From positions 1 to 36,969 of the forward strand of contig JAFLCF010000018.1 of NCBI GenBank assembly GCA_017303735.1: DNA of 36,969 nt, read 5' to 3'. Below are positions 17,120-24,047 of this stretch, in pieces. Each line of letters starts with the position of its first letter. Within the stretch, counting starts at the first letter, position 1. Both the position numbers and the translations under genes were made by a program. Under the pieces are notes generated by a model. That model was not told where the DNA came from. It made no database searches and was given only the letters and a program-made list of their open reading frames with translations. This stretch comes from Anaerolineae bacterium. GTDB lineage: Bacteria; Chloroflexota; Anaerolineae; Anaerolineales; Villigracilaceae.

Positions 17120-17177
17120 GCCACAGAGCACACAGAGAAAAAAGAGTTTTCTCAAGTGCCTCTGTGAACTCTGTGGC
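17120..17177. repeat. Palindromic intergenic repeat (GCCACAGAG/CTCTGTGGC)
   Basis: Outer arms GCCACAGAG (17120-17128) and CTCTGTGGC (17169-17177) are perfectly complementary. Inside them CACAGAG and CTCTGTG repeat the same motif, giving a nested hairpin. It fills the gap between the transporter and the YbaK-like gene. It looks like a dispersed, non-coding extragenic palindrome. A shorter related string (GCCACTGAGGTCACGGAGG) occurs near 28968. Confidence 0.75.
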
Positions 17178-17223
17178 TAGGTAAAAATCACTTATGCAAG
17201 ATATCTCCTTAAGGAACTCCATC

Positions 17224-17703
17224 ATGAAACTACCCGCTCACCTTCATCTTGATAAACACAATATTCCATATGAAGCCAAAAGTTTTTCGCCCGAAACGGA
17301 AAAAGGCGCAGCCAATGTGGCAAAAGTTTTAGGGTTCGCCGAACGGCAGGCAGTCAAGACTCTGATCTTTCAAGTAGTAGACACAGGCGAGTGTGTGCTG
17401 GTGATGTTGGGCGGTGACCAGAATGCCATCTCTGGAAATTTGAAGAAGGTCATCGGCTCGCGCAATATTCAAATGGCACCGCCTGAACGTGTGAAGGAAG
17501 TGACCGGATACATCATCGGCTCGATCCCCGCCTTTGGCTGGCAGCCAGAAGGATTCCGCTCCTTCCTCGAAGCGACTCTGATGGACGAGCCCATGCTCGG
17601 CACCGGGGCGGGACAATGGGGCGAGGAGATCATGATCACCCCGGAGAATTTAGTGAAAGCCAGCGGAGCAACGGTGGTGAATTTGACGATTAAGAACAGT
17701 TGA
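17224..17703 (+). CDS. YbaK/EbsC-family aminoacyl-tRNA deacylase-like protein
   Basis: The 159-residue cytoplasmic protein matches the YbaK/ProX-like editing domain that hydrolyses mischarged tRNAs such as Cys-tRNA(Pro). Typical elements are HLHLDKHNIPYE at the N-terminus, the catalytic-type Lys45 in AVKTLIF, VLVMLGGDQNAIS, and GYIIGSIPAFGW. The ATG at 17224 is preceded by TAAGGA at suitable spacing. An upstream in-frame ATG at 17194 lacks such a site and is less likely. A DUF985 cupin gene follows on the same strand within 45 bp. The exact tRNA substrate is unknown. Confidence 0.87.
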   Translation: MKLPAHLHLDKHNIPYEAKSFSPETEKGAANVAKVLGFAERQAVKTLIFQVVDTGECVLVMLGGDQNAISGNLKKVIGSRNIQMAPPERVKEVTGYIIGSIPAFGWQPEGFRSFLEATLMDEPMLGTGAGQWGEEIMITPENLVKASGATVVNLTIKNS

Positions 17704-17744
17704 TGGTGGGTGGTGGATAGTTGATAGTAAATAGTGGAGGTAGT

Positions 17745-18266
17745 GTGGACTCTGAAATTCAGGCGTTGATCGAGCATTTCAAGTTTGAGGCGTTGCCGGT
17801 AGAGGGGACGTTGTTCGTGAGTACGTATCGTTCTGGCGATATGCCGAATGGCAAGCCGTTTGGGACGGGCATGATCGGCATGTATTGTCATGAACCGCGC
17901 AGTGTGTCTTGCTTTCATAAGTTGACGATTGATGAGATGTGGCATTTTTATGGCGGCGATCCGTTGCGATTAATTTTGTTGTACCCAGATGGGTCAAGCC
18001 GAGATGTGATTCTAGGCAGTGAGCCCTTGAAGGGACAGCATGTGCAATTTGTGATTCCCGCCGGGGTCTGGCAGGCAGGTCATTGCATAGAAGGCGGAAA
18101 ATATTCTCTCTTCGGCTGTACACTTGCCCCCGGTTTCACTGGCGATATTTTTACAGGCGGCACCCAAGCGGAGTTGTTGAACTTGTACCCAGATCGCGAA
18201 AAGGATATTTTGAGTTATGGTCTAACGGGCGGAGAGACCTCCATGCCGGAGGGGTTTGCGGGGTGA
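17745..18266 (+). CDS. DUF985 cupin-fold protein
   Basis: The product matches the DUF985 cupin family (about 160-170 residues): IEHFKFEALPVEGTLFVSTYRS at the N-terminus, the cupin core with FHKLTIDEMWHFYGGDPL, and GVWQAGHC and GCTLAPGF as the second barrel motif. Members are small cytoplasmic barrels of unknown substrate, some related to sugar isomerase folds. The start is uncertain. GTG at 17745 has GGAGG four nt upstream, while the frame stays open to a TTG at 17721. The stop is followed directly by heptanucleotide tandem repeats. Confidence 0.85.
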   Translation: MDSEIQALIEHFKFEALPVEGTLFVSTYRSGDMPNGKPFGTGMIGMYCHEPRSVSCFHKLTIDEMWHFYGGDPLRLILLYPDGSSRDVILGSEPLKGQHVQFVIPAGVWQAGHCIEGGKYSLFGCTLAPGFTGDIFTGGTQAELLNLYPDREKDILSYGLTGGETSMPEGFAG

Positions 18267-18308
18267 GTTTCAGGTTTCAGGTTTCAGGTTGAAGGTTGAA
18301 GGTTGAAT
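18267..18308. repeat. Heptanucleotide tandem repeat
   Basis: Six consecutive 7-bp units are seen: GTTTCAG three times, GTTGAAG twice and GTTGAAT once. They lie immediately after the cupin gene stop, at the left edge of the restriction-modification block. This is simple-sequence DNA and no coding role is seen. Confidence 0.85.
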
Positions 18309-18338
18309 GTCTACGGCTGGACTGTCGCATCCATCCAT

Positions 18339-18344
18339 TATAAT
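18339..18344 (+). promoter_or_regulatory. Candidate -10 box for the methyltransferase gene
   Basis: A perfect TATAAT lies 49 bp before the ATG at 18394. No good TTGACA-like hexamer is seen 16-18 bp upstream, so this is tentative. Confidence 0.35.
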
Positions 18345-18393
18345 TATGCATTGAATATTCCTTATTACCCACCCAAACCAGACGGGACTAAGT

Positions 18394-19512
18394 ATGGCAA
18401 AAAGTGACTTAACCGAAGCCAAGCGCGCAAAAAATGACGAGTTCTATACCCAGTACGCCGACATCGAGAAAGAGATTTCGGCGTATTTGGAATTTAACCC
18501 AGATGTCTTTCGCGGTAAGACGATATTACTGCCCTGCGATGACCCCGAATGGAGTAACTTTACCAAGTACTTCGCCCAGAACTTCGAGCGGCTGGGACTG
18601 AGAAAACTCATCAGCACCAGTTACGCAGTGGAGAGCAAGACCTATAAAGGCGTGTACCAACCCACCCTCTTTGAGACCAGCGCCCCGTATTACGACAAAA
18701 AGAAGACCAAGGTCAACGGCAAGATTTTCACCCTGGCACAAGACAAGACCGGCGACCACCATGTGAACGTGGACGATTTGGAATGGCAATACCTGCAAGG
18801 CGACGGCGATTTTAGAAGCGCCGAGATCAAAACCTTACGCGACGAAGCCGACATCATCATCACTAATCCGCCCTTCTCGCTCTTTCGCGAGTTCTTGGCG
18901 TGGATTGTGGAAGCAGACAAGAAATTTGTGATAATCGGCAGTAAAAATGCAATCACTTACAAGGAAGTTTTCCCCTTAATTAAAGATAATAAAATGTGGG
19001 TTGGGACTACGAGTTTCAATAAGGATATGTTGTTTATATCACCAGAAGAAATCGACTCTTCACAAAAGCCCAGCACAGCGACGAGAACTGTAGACGGTAT
19101 AGTATATTTACGCTCGCCCTCAGTTTGGTTTACCAATCTTGACCATGGCAGGCGTCATCAGCCATTGCCGTTAATGACAATGGCAGAGAATCTAAAATAT
19201 AGCAAACATAAAGAAATTAAAGGCAAACAATCGTATGACCGCTACGACAACTACGACGCGATTGAAGTGCCGTTTACGGATACTATCCCAAGTGATTTTG
19301 ATGGATTGATGGGAGTGCCGGTTAGTTTTCTCGATAAGTATTCACCGGACCAATTTGAAATTATTGATGCTTTGAATAGGTATGCCTTGCTAGATACGCA
19401 AGGCACAAATGAAACTGTTCGTAAAAATCAATCTCACACCTGCAATATAAACGGAGTTTCAACTTATTTCCGCATTGTTATTCGTAAAAAAGGTAATCAA
19501 AAGGCAAGATGA
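18394..19512 (+). CDS. EcoRI-family adenine-specific DNA methyltransferase
   Basis: This is an N6-adenine DNA methyltransferase of 372 residues. It carries the family opening (AKRAKNDEFYTQYADIEKE), LLPCDDPEWSNFTKYFAQNF (a diagnostic block of EcoRI-type methylases) and the catalytic motif NPPF (158-161), followed by FVIIGSKNAITYKEVFP. It is expected to protect host DNA from a partner nuclease, and the DUF262-HNH gene 23 bp downstream is the obvious candidate. The last 30 or so residues continue past the usual end of the domain. The recognition site cannot be predicted. The composition of both genes and the repeats around them suggest an acquired module. Confidence 0.9.
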   Translation: MAKSDLTEAKRAKNDEFYTQYADIEKEISAYLEFNPDVFRGKTILLPCDDPEWSNFTKYFAQNFERLGLRKLISTSYAVESKTYKGVYQPTLFETSAPYYDKKKTKVNGKIFTLAQDKTGDHHVNVDDLEWQYLQGDGDFRSAEIKTLRDEADIIITNPPFSLFREFLAWIVEADKKFVIIGSKNAITYKEVFPLIKDNKMWVGTTSFNKDMLFISPEEIDSSQKPSTATRTVDGIVYLRSPSVWFTNLDHGRRHQPLPLMTMAENLKYSKHKEIKGKQSYDRYDNYDAIEVPFTDTIPSDFDGLMGVPVSFLDKYSPDQFEIIDALNRYALLDTQGTNETVRKNQSHTCNINGVSTYFRIVIRKKGNQKAR

Positions 19513-19535
19513 TTTAAGCATAGGAGATACGGGAC

Positions 19536-20699
19536 ATGAAAACCACCCTTAGAACCGACATCACCATCAAAGATATTTGCGAAGGCTTTGTCTACAACGA
19601 ACTCGAAGGCAAAGGCTTATTCGGCTTGGCAGGCAAACTCACCATTCAGCCCGAATATCAGCGCAACTACATCTATGCCGACGGCAAAAGAGACGTGGCA
19701 GTCATCGAATCCATTCTCAAGGGTTATCCGCTCGGGCTGATCTACTTCAACAAAGTCAGCAAAGACCTGCTCGAAGTGTTAGACGGTCAACAGCGCATCA
19801 CCAGCTTCGGGCGCTTTGTCACCAACAAATTCGCCATTCAAGATCAGCGCGGCATGCAACAATACTTCGACGGCATCGCCGCCGATCAACGCAAGAAAAT
19901 CCTCGAAACCAAACTGCTCATCTACGAATGTGAAGGCGAAGAAACCGAGATCAAAGACTGGTTCAAAACCATCAACATCTATGGCGTGCCCGTCAACCAT
20001 CAAGAGATTCTCAACGCCGTCTATTCCGGTCCCTTCGTCACCCTCGGCAAAGCCGAATTCAGCAACACCCAAAACGCCAACATCCAAAAATGGAGCGCCT
20101 ACATCTCCGGCAGCGCCAACCGTCAAGACTTCCTCGAACGCGCCCTCGAATGGGTCAGCAAAGGTAACATCGACGAGTACATGAGCCGTCACCGTCACGA
20201 CAAAAACATCAACGAACTCAAAGCCTACTTCAACAGCGTCATCGACTGGGTCTCCACTGTTTTTATGGATGTCGAAACCGAAATGCGCGGATTGGAATGG
20301 GGGCGGCTGTATGAGACCTACCACCACGCCTCTTACAACCCGACAAAGGTTTCTAAACAAGTGAGAGAACTCTACGCCGATCCCTACGTTAAGAACCGCA
20401 AAGGCATCTTCGAGTACATCCTCGGCGGCTCTACCGATACCAAGTTACTAGATGTACGCGTCTTCGACGACGCCACCAAGAAAAGCGTCTACGCGGCACA
20501 AACTGCCAAAGCCGAAAAGAAAGGCGAATCGAACTGTCCGCTCTGCGCACTCGGTCACGACGCCAATAAGACCAAACTCTGGAAACTCGCCGACATGGAC
20601 GCCGACCACGTCGCCGCCTGGAGCAAAGGCGGCGCAACCGACGCCAAGAACTGCCAAATGCTCTGCAAAACCCACAACCGCGCCAAAGGCAATCGCTAA
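19536..20699 (+). CDS. DUF262 plus HNH endonuclease, partner of the methyltransferase
   Basis: The 387-residue protein has an N-terminal DUF262 domain, with YQRNY at 41-45 and the nucleotide-binding-like DGQQR at 83-87. Its C-terminal HNH nuclease has a zinc knuckle (Cys334, Cys337, Cys373, Cys377) and catalytic-type residues in DADH (357-358), Asn372 and His380. DUF262 is the domain of GmrS/SspE-like defence nucleases, and HNH supplies cleavage. AGGAGA precedes the ATG at good spacing, 23 bp after the methyltransferase stop. A modification enzyme followed by a DUF262-HNH protein suggests a restriction-modification system not built on a classic EcoRI endonuclease. Whether cleavage needs NTP or depends on methylation state is open. 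Confidence 0.88.
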   Translation: MKTTLRTDITIKDICEGFVYNELEGKGLFGLAGKLTIQPEYQRNYIYADGKRDVAVIESILKGYPLGLIYFNKVSKDLLEVLDGQQRITSFGRFVTNKFAIQDQRGMQQYFDGIAADQRKKILETKLLIYECEGEETEIKDWFKTINIYGVPVNHQEILNAVYSGPFVTLGKAEFSNTQNANIQKWSAYISGSANRQDFLERALEWVSKGNIDEYMSRHRHDKNINELKAYFNSVIDWVSTVFMDVETEMRGLEWGRLYETYHHASYNPTKVSKQVRELYADPYVKNRKGIFEYILGGSTDTKLLDVRVFDDATKKSVYAAQTAKAEKKGESNCPLCALGHDANKTKLWKLADMDADHVAAWSKGGATDAKNCQMLCKTHNRAKGNR

Positions 20700-20706
20700 A
20701 GGGATT

Positions 20707-20788
20707 TGTCATCCTGAGCGAAGCGAAGGATCTCTACTCATGCAGTAAGAGACCTTTCGGTCGCGAAGAGCGCTCCCTCAGGGTGACA
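20707..20788. repeat. Palindromic CATCCTGAGCGAAGCGAAGGATC-type repeat
   Basis: TGTCATCCTGAG (20707-20718) and CTCAGGGTGACA (20777-20788) form the outer arms of an imperfect hairpin, complementary except at one position. GCGAAGCGAAGGATCTC and GAGACCTTTCGGTCGCGAAG lie inside. This is a familiar type of dispersed extragenic palindrome in bacterial genomes. It directly follows the nuclease gene. Confidence 0.75.
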
Positions 20789-20796
20789 TGACTTAT

Positions 20797-20906
20797 CCCC
20801 CAACATGTTATGACTCGTCACTCAACAGGTTATGACTCGTCACTCAACAGGTTATGACTCGTTCCCCAACATGTTATGACTCGTTGACTAACAAGTAATA
20901 ACCTCT
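20797..20906. repeat. 22-bp tandem repeat array
   Basis: Four head-to-tail 22-bp units (20797-20818, 20819-20840, 20841-20862, 20863-20884) share CAACANGTTATGACTCGT. A fifth, diverged copy reaches 20906. Units 1 and 4 contain the palindrome AACATGTT, whereas units 2 and 3 have AACAGGTT and begin CACT. The array lacks spacers, so it is not CRISPR. It could be a protein-binding iteron-like array or simple expansion. Confidence 0.85.
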
Positions 20907-20920
20907 TCGGCACAAAATAA

Positions 20921-20952
20921 AACTCGGGAGCCCCCACGCTCCCGAGTTTTTC
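20921..20952 (-). terminator. Bidirectional rho-independent terminator
   Basis: The 10-bp stem AACTCGGGAG/CTCCCGAGTT (20921-20930, 20939-20948) has a T tract on + and an A run upstream. It ends the HU-like gene on - (stop at 20959) and may also stop transcription from the left. Confidence 0.88.
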
Positions 20953-20958
20953 TATTTC

Positions 20959-21339
20959 CTATGCCTTTTCAAAGACAATCGCATCCAGTACCTGCTGGAA
21001 CTCCTTGCCGGGGGTAAAGCGTACCAGCACATTGGTAATGTGGCTGGCTCGCACCTCGTTTTCTGTCTCTGCACCTTCCGTCTCCGTCCGCAGCCAGAAC
21101 GAGCCGAACTCACCCAATTGCACAATATTGCCCTTTGCCAACTCCTGCGCAATAATCTGCAAGAAATTCTCCACCACGGCTGCCGTATCCGCACTGCTCA
21201 CCGTAGATACTTCCGAAGCCCGCTTGGCAACGTCTCTTTGATTGACCTTGCCCGAAGCCACAATCGAAGGATAGAACTTCTTGGGTGTTTCCGGCGAACC
21301 CGGCTTGCCGCGCTCCACTACATTAAACTTAACCGACAT
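20959..21339 (-). CDS. HU-like DNA-binding protein of the HU-HIG type
   Basis: The 126-residue protein opens with MSVKFNVVERGKPGSPETPKKFYPS and continues with STVSSADTAAVVENFLQIIAQELAKGNIVQLGEFGSF, then RASHITNVLVRFTPGKEF. This matches the HU-like family common in Bacteroidetes (HU-HIG) better than classical 90-residue HU. It probably binds and bends DNA as a dimer. It sits between a tandem-repeat array and a decayed gene cassette, both signs of an acquired region. The start ATG has AGGAGG about 7 nt upstream. Nucleoid versus regulatory function is undecided. Confidence 0.85.
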   Translation of the reverse strand: MSVKFNVVERGKPGSPETPKKFYPSIVASGKVNQRDVAKRASEVSTVSSADTAAVVENFLQIIAQELAKGNIVQLGEFGSFWLRTETEGAETENEVRASHITNVLVRFTPGKEFQQVLDAIVFEKA

Positions 21340-21486
21340 GATAGACCTCCTATTTCATGAAACGATTGGGTTTGGGGGCTGCCGTGTTTTCTGGAGTGGG
21401 ACGTCCCCCTTACGACAATTCCCATTATAAGAATACAAATCTGCGCTTCAATAGGATTTTCGGGGGATAAATAAAAAGAAAAAAAA

Positions 21487-21514
21487 TATACAAACACATA
21501 TCAAGGTGTATACT
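21487..21514 (+). promoter_or_regulatory. Possible promoter of the solo-cassette lipoprotein
   Basis: TATACA (21487-21492), a 16-bp spacer and TATACT (21509-21514) lie in a very AT-rich stretch about 70 bp before the lipoprotein gene. Moderate consensus match. Confidence 0.4.
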
Positions 21515-21535
21515 AGCAACAAGATAAAAAAAACG

Positions 21536-21550
21536 GCAAGTCCGTTAGGC
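21536..21550 (+). other. attC right-end remnant
   Basis: GCAAGTCC followed by GTTAGGC (21544-21550) fits the GTTRRRY core site and resembles the GCAAACCGTTGGGC end of the intact sites near 32055 and 32850. No matching left arm is found upstream. Confidence 0.55.
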
Positions 21551-21583
21551 AGTTAGTCCCGCAACATCAAAAGGCACGGGAAA

Positions 21584-22705
21584 ATGAAAATTATCCGCAA
21601 AACAATAATCCCATTGTTTTTTATTATGATTTTAGCATCGTGTAATAGCTTTTCATCATCAACACCTACGATGAGTCCAACAGATGCTACGGAAAGAACG
21701 GAAACACAGTCTCCAATTATCATAAATACAGCGATTCCCACTGATACGCCCATACCCACTAGAGCACCAACGACAGTAACTACCACAGTTGAACCTATTC
21801 CATTCACTTATTATCGCGTTGTTATGACAGCCTTAAGCAAAACAGGTGAAAATATTTACTCATACCCTGATGGTCCTTTCCGCGTTTTTGCAGTATACGC
21901 GAATGGACTTGCAGTATTACCGAGTGAAATTGAGTTGTTTCGTTTCAGTATAGATATTACAGCATCTCGCTTCACAAAAAATGAACATACACCTATGCCA
22001 ACAGCCATGCCGACTTCAGGATGGCAATTATTAATTTATCGTTACCGCACTGATGAAACATATACTAATCAAATCGCAAATAAGGTAAACCTTACAACAG
22101 TTGACAAAACAAATAATGACATTATGGAGATTATCTCATCAGGAAATATCATGATGAAAGATTTGCAAACAAAATTCGGCGATTGCAGCGCTTTCACTTT
22201 TCAGGTCATCGATGGGCAAGAAAGGGTACAACAGCAAGGTTATTTTTCTATAAACTCCTCTTCTGGAGCATACATAAAAGGAAATTTTCAAGATAGTCTC
22301 ACAACTGGCTACCCATATTCAATAAGTGAGAATAAAACCGAATTTTTTCATCAAGGAAAATTTGTTACAATTTACGAACCTAAGAGCGGTTTTTATCGCT
22401 TATCTTATCAATTCAACTTCGTCAACGCGTCTGGCGTTTCGACGACAATCGAGCAAGAGGAAGTAGCAAGCAAACTCTCAATCAATATCTTCCCATATCG
22501 GGAAGATGGAAAATATTCTATTTACGATTCTCATCCCGCAATTGGAATACTATATTCAGGGGTGGGGCTTTTTAATGTGGATTTGCCAATCGATTATCTG
22601 CGAGAAAATATCAATGGCAAAAACAAGTTCTATCTTCAAATTATGGACGATAGCGGAAAAACTATTTGGGATGAGTATTTTCTTTTTATTCCTTACACTC
22701 CATAA
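21584..22705 (+). CDS. Secreted lipoprotein of unknown function (cassette-borne)
   Basis: The 373-residue product has a lipoprotein signal peptide (IIPLFFIMILASC, lipidated Cys20), a Thr/Pro-rich linker (about 25-65, TPIPTRAPTTVTTTVEP) and a beta-rich C-terminal region without a recognisable domain (YYRVVMTALSKTGENIYSY at its start). It should sit on the outer face of the membrane. The coding DNA is visibly richer in A+T than the neighbouring core genes. It is bracketed by two attC-like half sites, so it was probably carried in as a gene cassette. The Shine-Dalgarno is weak (GGCACGGG). I do not recognise the family. Confidence 0.78.
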   Translation: MKIIRKTIIPLFFIMILASCNSFSSSTPTMSPTDATERTETQSPIIINTAIPTDTPIPTRAPTTVTTTVEPIPFTYYRVVMTALSKTGENIYSYPDGPFRVFAVYANGLAVLPSEIELFRFSIDITASRFTKNEHTPMPTAMPTSGWQLLIYRYRTDETYTNQIANKVNLTTVDKTNNDIMEIISSGNIMMKDLQTKFGDCSAFTFQVIDGQERVQQQGYFSINSSSGAYIKGNFQDSLTTGYPYSISENKTEFFHQGKFVTIYEPKSGFYRLSYQFNFVNASGVSTTIEQEEVASKLSINIFPYREDGKYSIYDSHPAIGILYSGVGLFNVDLPIDYLRENINGKNKFYLQIMDDSGKTIWDEYFLFIPYTP

Positions 22706-22731
22706 TCACATTTCGTCTTCTAAGAAGCGCC

Positions 22732-22828
22732 ACCTAACAAAACGTAGACTGATACTGGAGCTTCTGCACAACAGCCTCAACCATTCTCTGGTGGGACGGC
22801 TTCGCCAAGTCCGCGTGACGGGGCGGGA
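22732..22828 (+). other. attC left/middle remnant
   Basis: ACCTAAC (22732-22738, RYYYAAC-type core) followed by AAAACGTAG matches the left end of the 31-35 kb sites. The middle part GTGGGACGGCTTCGCC (22791-22806) followed by GTCCGCGTGACGGGGCGGG corresponds to the middle of the site at 32746-32856. The terminal GTTRRRY is missing. Confidence 0.6.
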
Positions 22829-22891
22829 ATCATAGTGCAAGCATCAAATGATATACTTCGCTCAGAAATTATTCTGCCCGAAGTGGTATTC

Positions 22892-23368
22892 ATGTCATCT
22901 ATTCCCAAAAATCACAGCACACTAACCTTCACAATAGAAATAGCCCGTCCCATTTCGGTTGTGTTCGAGCATCTATCTGTTCCACAGAATTTTTTAGGGT
23001 TGCAGCCTCTCCTGATCAATATTTCTAAAGTGAACGAAACCACCGAAAATGGGATCATTGTCCATCGCTATACGACCACCGAAGCCTTTCGATTCTTCGG
23101 GTTTATCCCCTATCACAACCGCATCCACGTCACCACACGTCTCACCAAGCCGCATACCCGGCTCGACACTCATGTAAAAAGCCCCGGCGGCGTCACCTTG
23201 GATGTGGAATATCACTTTTCAGAGAGCAATGGCATCACCCATCTTCAAGAAGTCGTTCATGTTCAATGCCTGCAGATCACAACCGGGTTCGTACTCCGTG
23301 AAGCGACCAAAGCTCAGAACACCCTGCTGGCGCGTTTAAAAGAGCGCCTTGAATCTCAGCCAGGGTAG
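22892..23368 (+). CDS. SRPBCC (START-like) domain protein
   Basis: The 158-residue protein has the layout of the SRPBCC/polyketide cyclase-like fold: an early strand (STLTFTIEIARPISVVFEHLS), central beta strands and a C-terminal helix (TGFVLREATKAQNTLLARLKERL). Such proteins bind hydrophobic ligands in the cytoplasm. No ligand can be inferred. The ATG at 22892 is chosen because it starts just before the domain. The frame stays open to a GTG at 22835 next to the attC remnant. A TATACT hexamer at 22852 may be its -10. Confidence 0.75.
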   Translation: MSSIPKNHSTLTFTIEIARPISVVFEHLSVPQNFLGLQPLLINISKVNETTENGIIVHRYTTTEAFRFFGFIPYHNRIHVTTRLTKPHTRLDTHVKSPGGVTLDVEYHFSESNGITHLQEVVHVQCLQITTGFVLREATKAQNTLLARLKERLESQPG

Positions 23369-23399
23369 ACGAAATCTTTATTATTAAGGAAGCGCTCAA

Positions 23400-24011
23400 A
23401 TGATCACTTGTCCCTGGTGCGGCACAAATTACGTCTCGTTTCAAACCAACTGCCAAAAATGCGGTGGACCCATGTCGCTGCCTGAAGAAGAAGCTTCGCC
23501 AGTCGCGGAGGTTTCCATACCCAATCCGCCGCCTGCACCCCGCCAGATCGCAGATAAATTCATCTGGAACCTGATGCTGACCAACGGCTGGGTGATCGCC
23601 GGAGGGGTCTTCGCTTTTATCGGGGGAATCTTTAGCGTCGTTGGGTTGTCGCTGACGGTCGCGATCATCACGGCATTTGTGGGCATTCCCTTTTTACTAA
23701 TGGGAATCGTATTTTTTGGCGGCGGGCTGGCAGTCATCGTATGGCGCTATCAAGAAACGCAAAAGACCATCGACGTCCTCCGCAACGGACAACCAGCAAA
23801 CGGACAAATCACCGATATGCAAGAAAACTTGAGCGTCCGCGTCAACCATCGCCACCCATGGATGATCACATACACCTTCCAAGCCAATGGTCAAACCTAT
23901 CAAGGAAATGTGTCTACATTGCGCCGACCTGATTATCAAACCGGGCAACGAGTATGCGTGCTCTATCTGCCCCAAAACCCTAAATACAATGCGCTCTATC
24001 CGCACCCATAA
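23400..24011 (+). CDS. Zinc-ribbon DUF3592-like membrane protein
   Basis: The 203-residue protein begins with a zinc ribbon (Cys4, Cys7, Cys18, Cys21). A Pro-rich linker and two transmembrane helices (about 63-87 and 89-115) follow, and then a beta domain of the DUF3592 type (NGQPANGQITDMQENL, then YTFQANGQTYQGNV, then VCVLYLPQNPKYNALYP). DUF3592 proteins are membrane proteins of unknown function. AAGGAAG lies at useful distance before the ATG. It follows the SRPBCC gene by 31 bp and precedes the kinase gene by 36 bp on the same strand, so these may be co-transcribed. Confidence 0.82.
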   Translation: MITCPWCGTNYVSFQTNCQKCGGPMSLPEEEASPVAEVSIPNPPPAPRQIADKFIWNLMLTNGWVIAGGVFAFIGGIFSVVGLSLTVAIITAFVGIPFLLMGIVFFGGGLAVIVWRYQETQKTIDVLRNGQPANGQITDMQENLSVRVNHRHPWMITYTFQANGQTYQGNVSTLRRPDYQTGQRVCVLYLPQNPKYNALYPHP

Positions 24012-24047
24012 ACCAACAATTCAAAAAAGGTATCCTTCTTCCCTTTC

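Larger units (their letters stand above)
21535..22828 (+). mobile_element. Decayed solo integron-type gene cassette
   Basis: One AT-rich gene lies between the right half of an attC-like site (GCAAGTCCGTTAGGC, 21536-21550) and the left and middle part of another (22732-22828). These ends match the sites of the array at 31-35 kb (GCAAACCGTTGGGC and RYYYAACAAAGCGT). The outer halves of both sites are missing, as expected of a degraded or internally deleted cassette. Confidence 0.6.

Noticed and set aside
19779..20360. 193-residue open frame on the - strand inside the DUF262-HNH gene
   Set aside because: It is the antisense shadow of a strongly biased coding strand. Its translation is a low-complexity Val/Asp/Gly/Phe-rich string without any family match.
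20797..20906. CRISPR array
   Set aside because: The units are contiguous 22-bp tandem repeats without unique spacers, and no cas gene is nearby.
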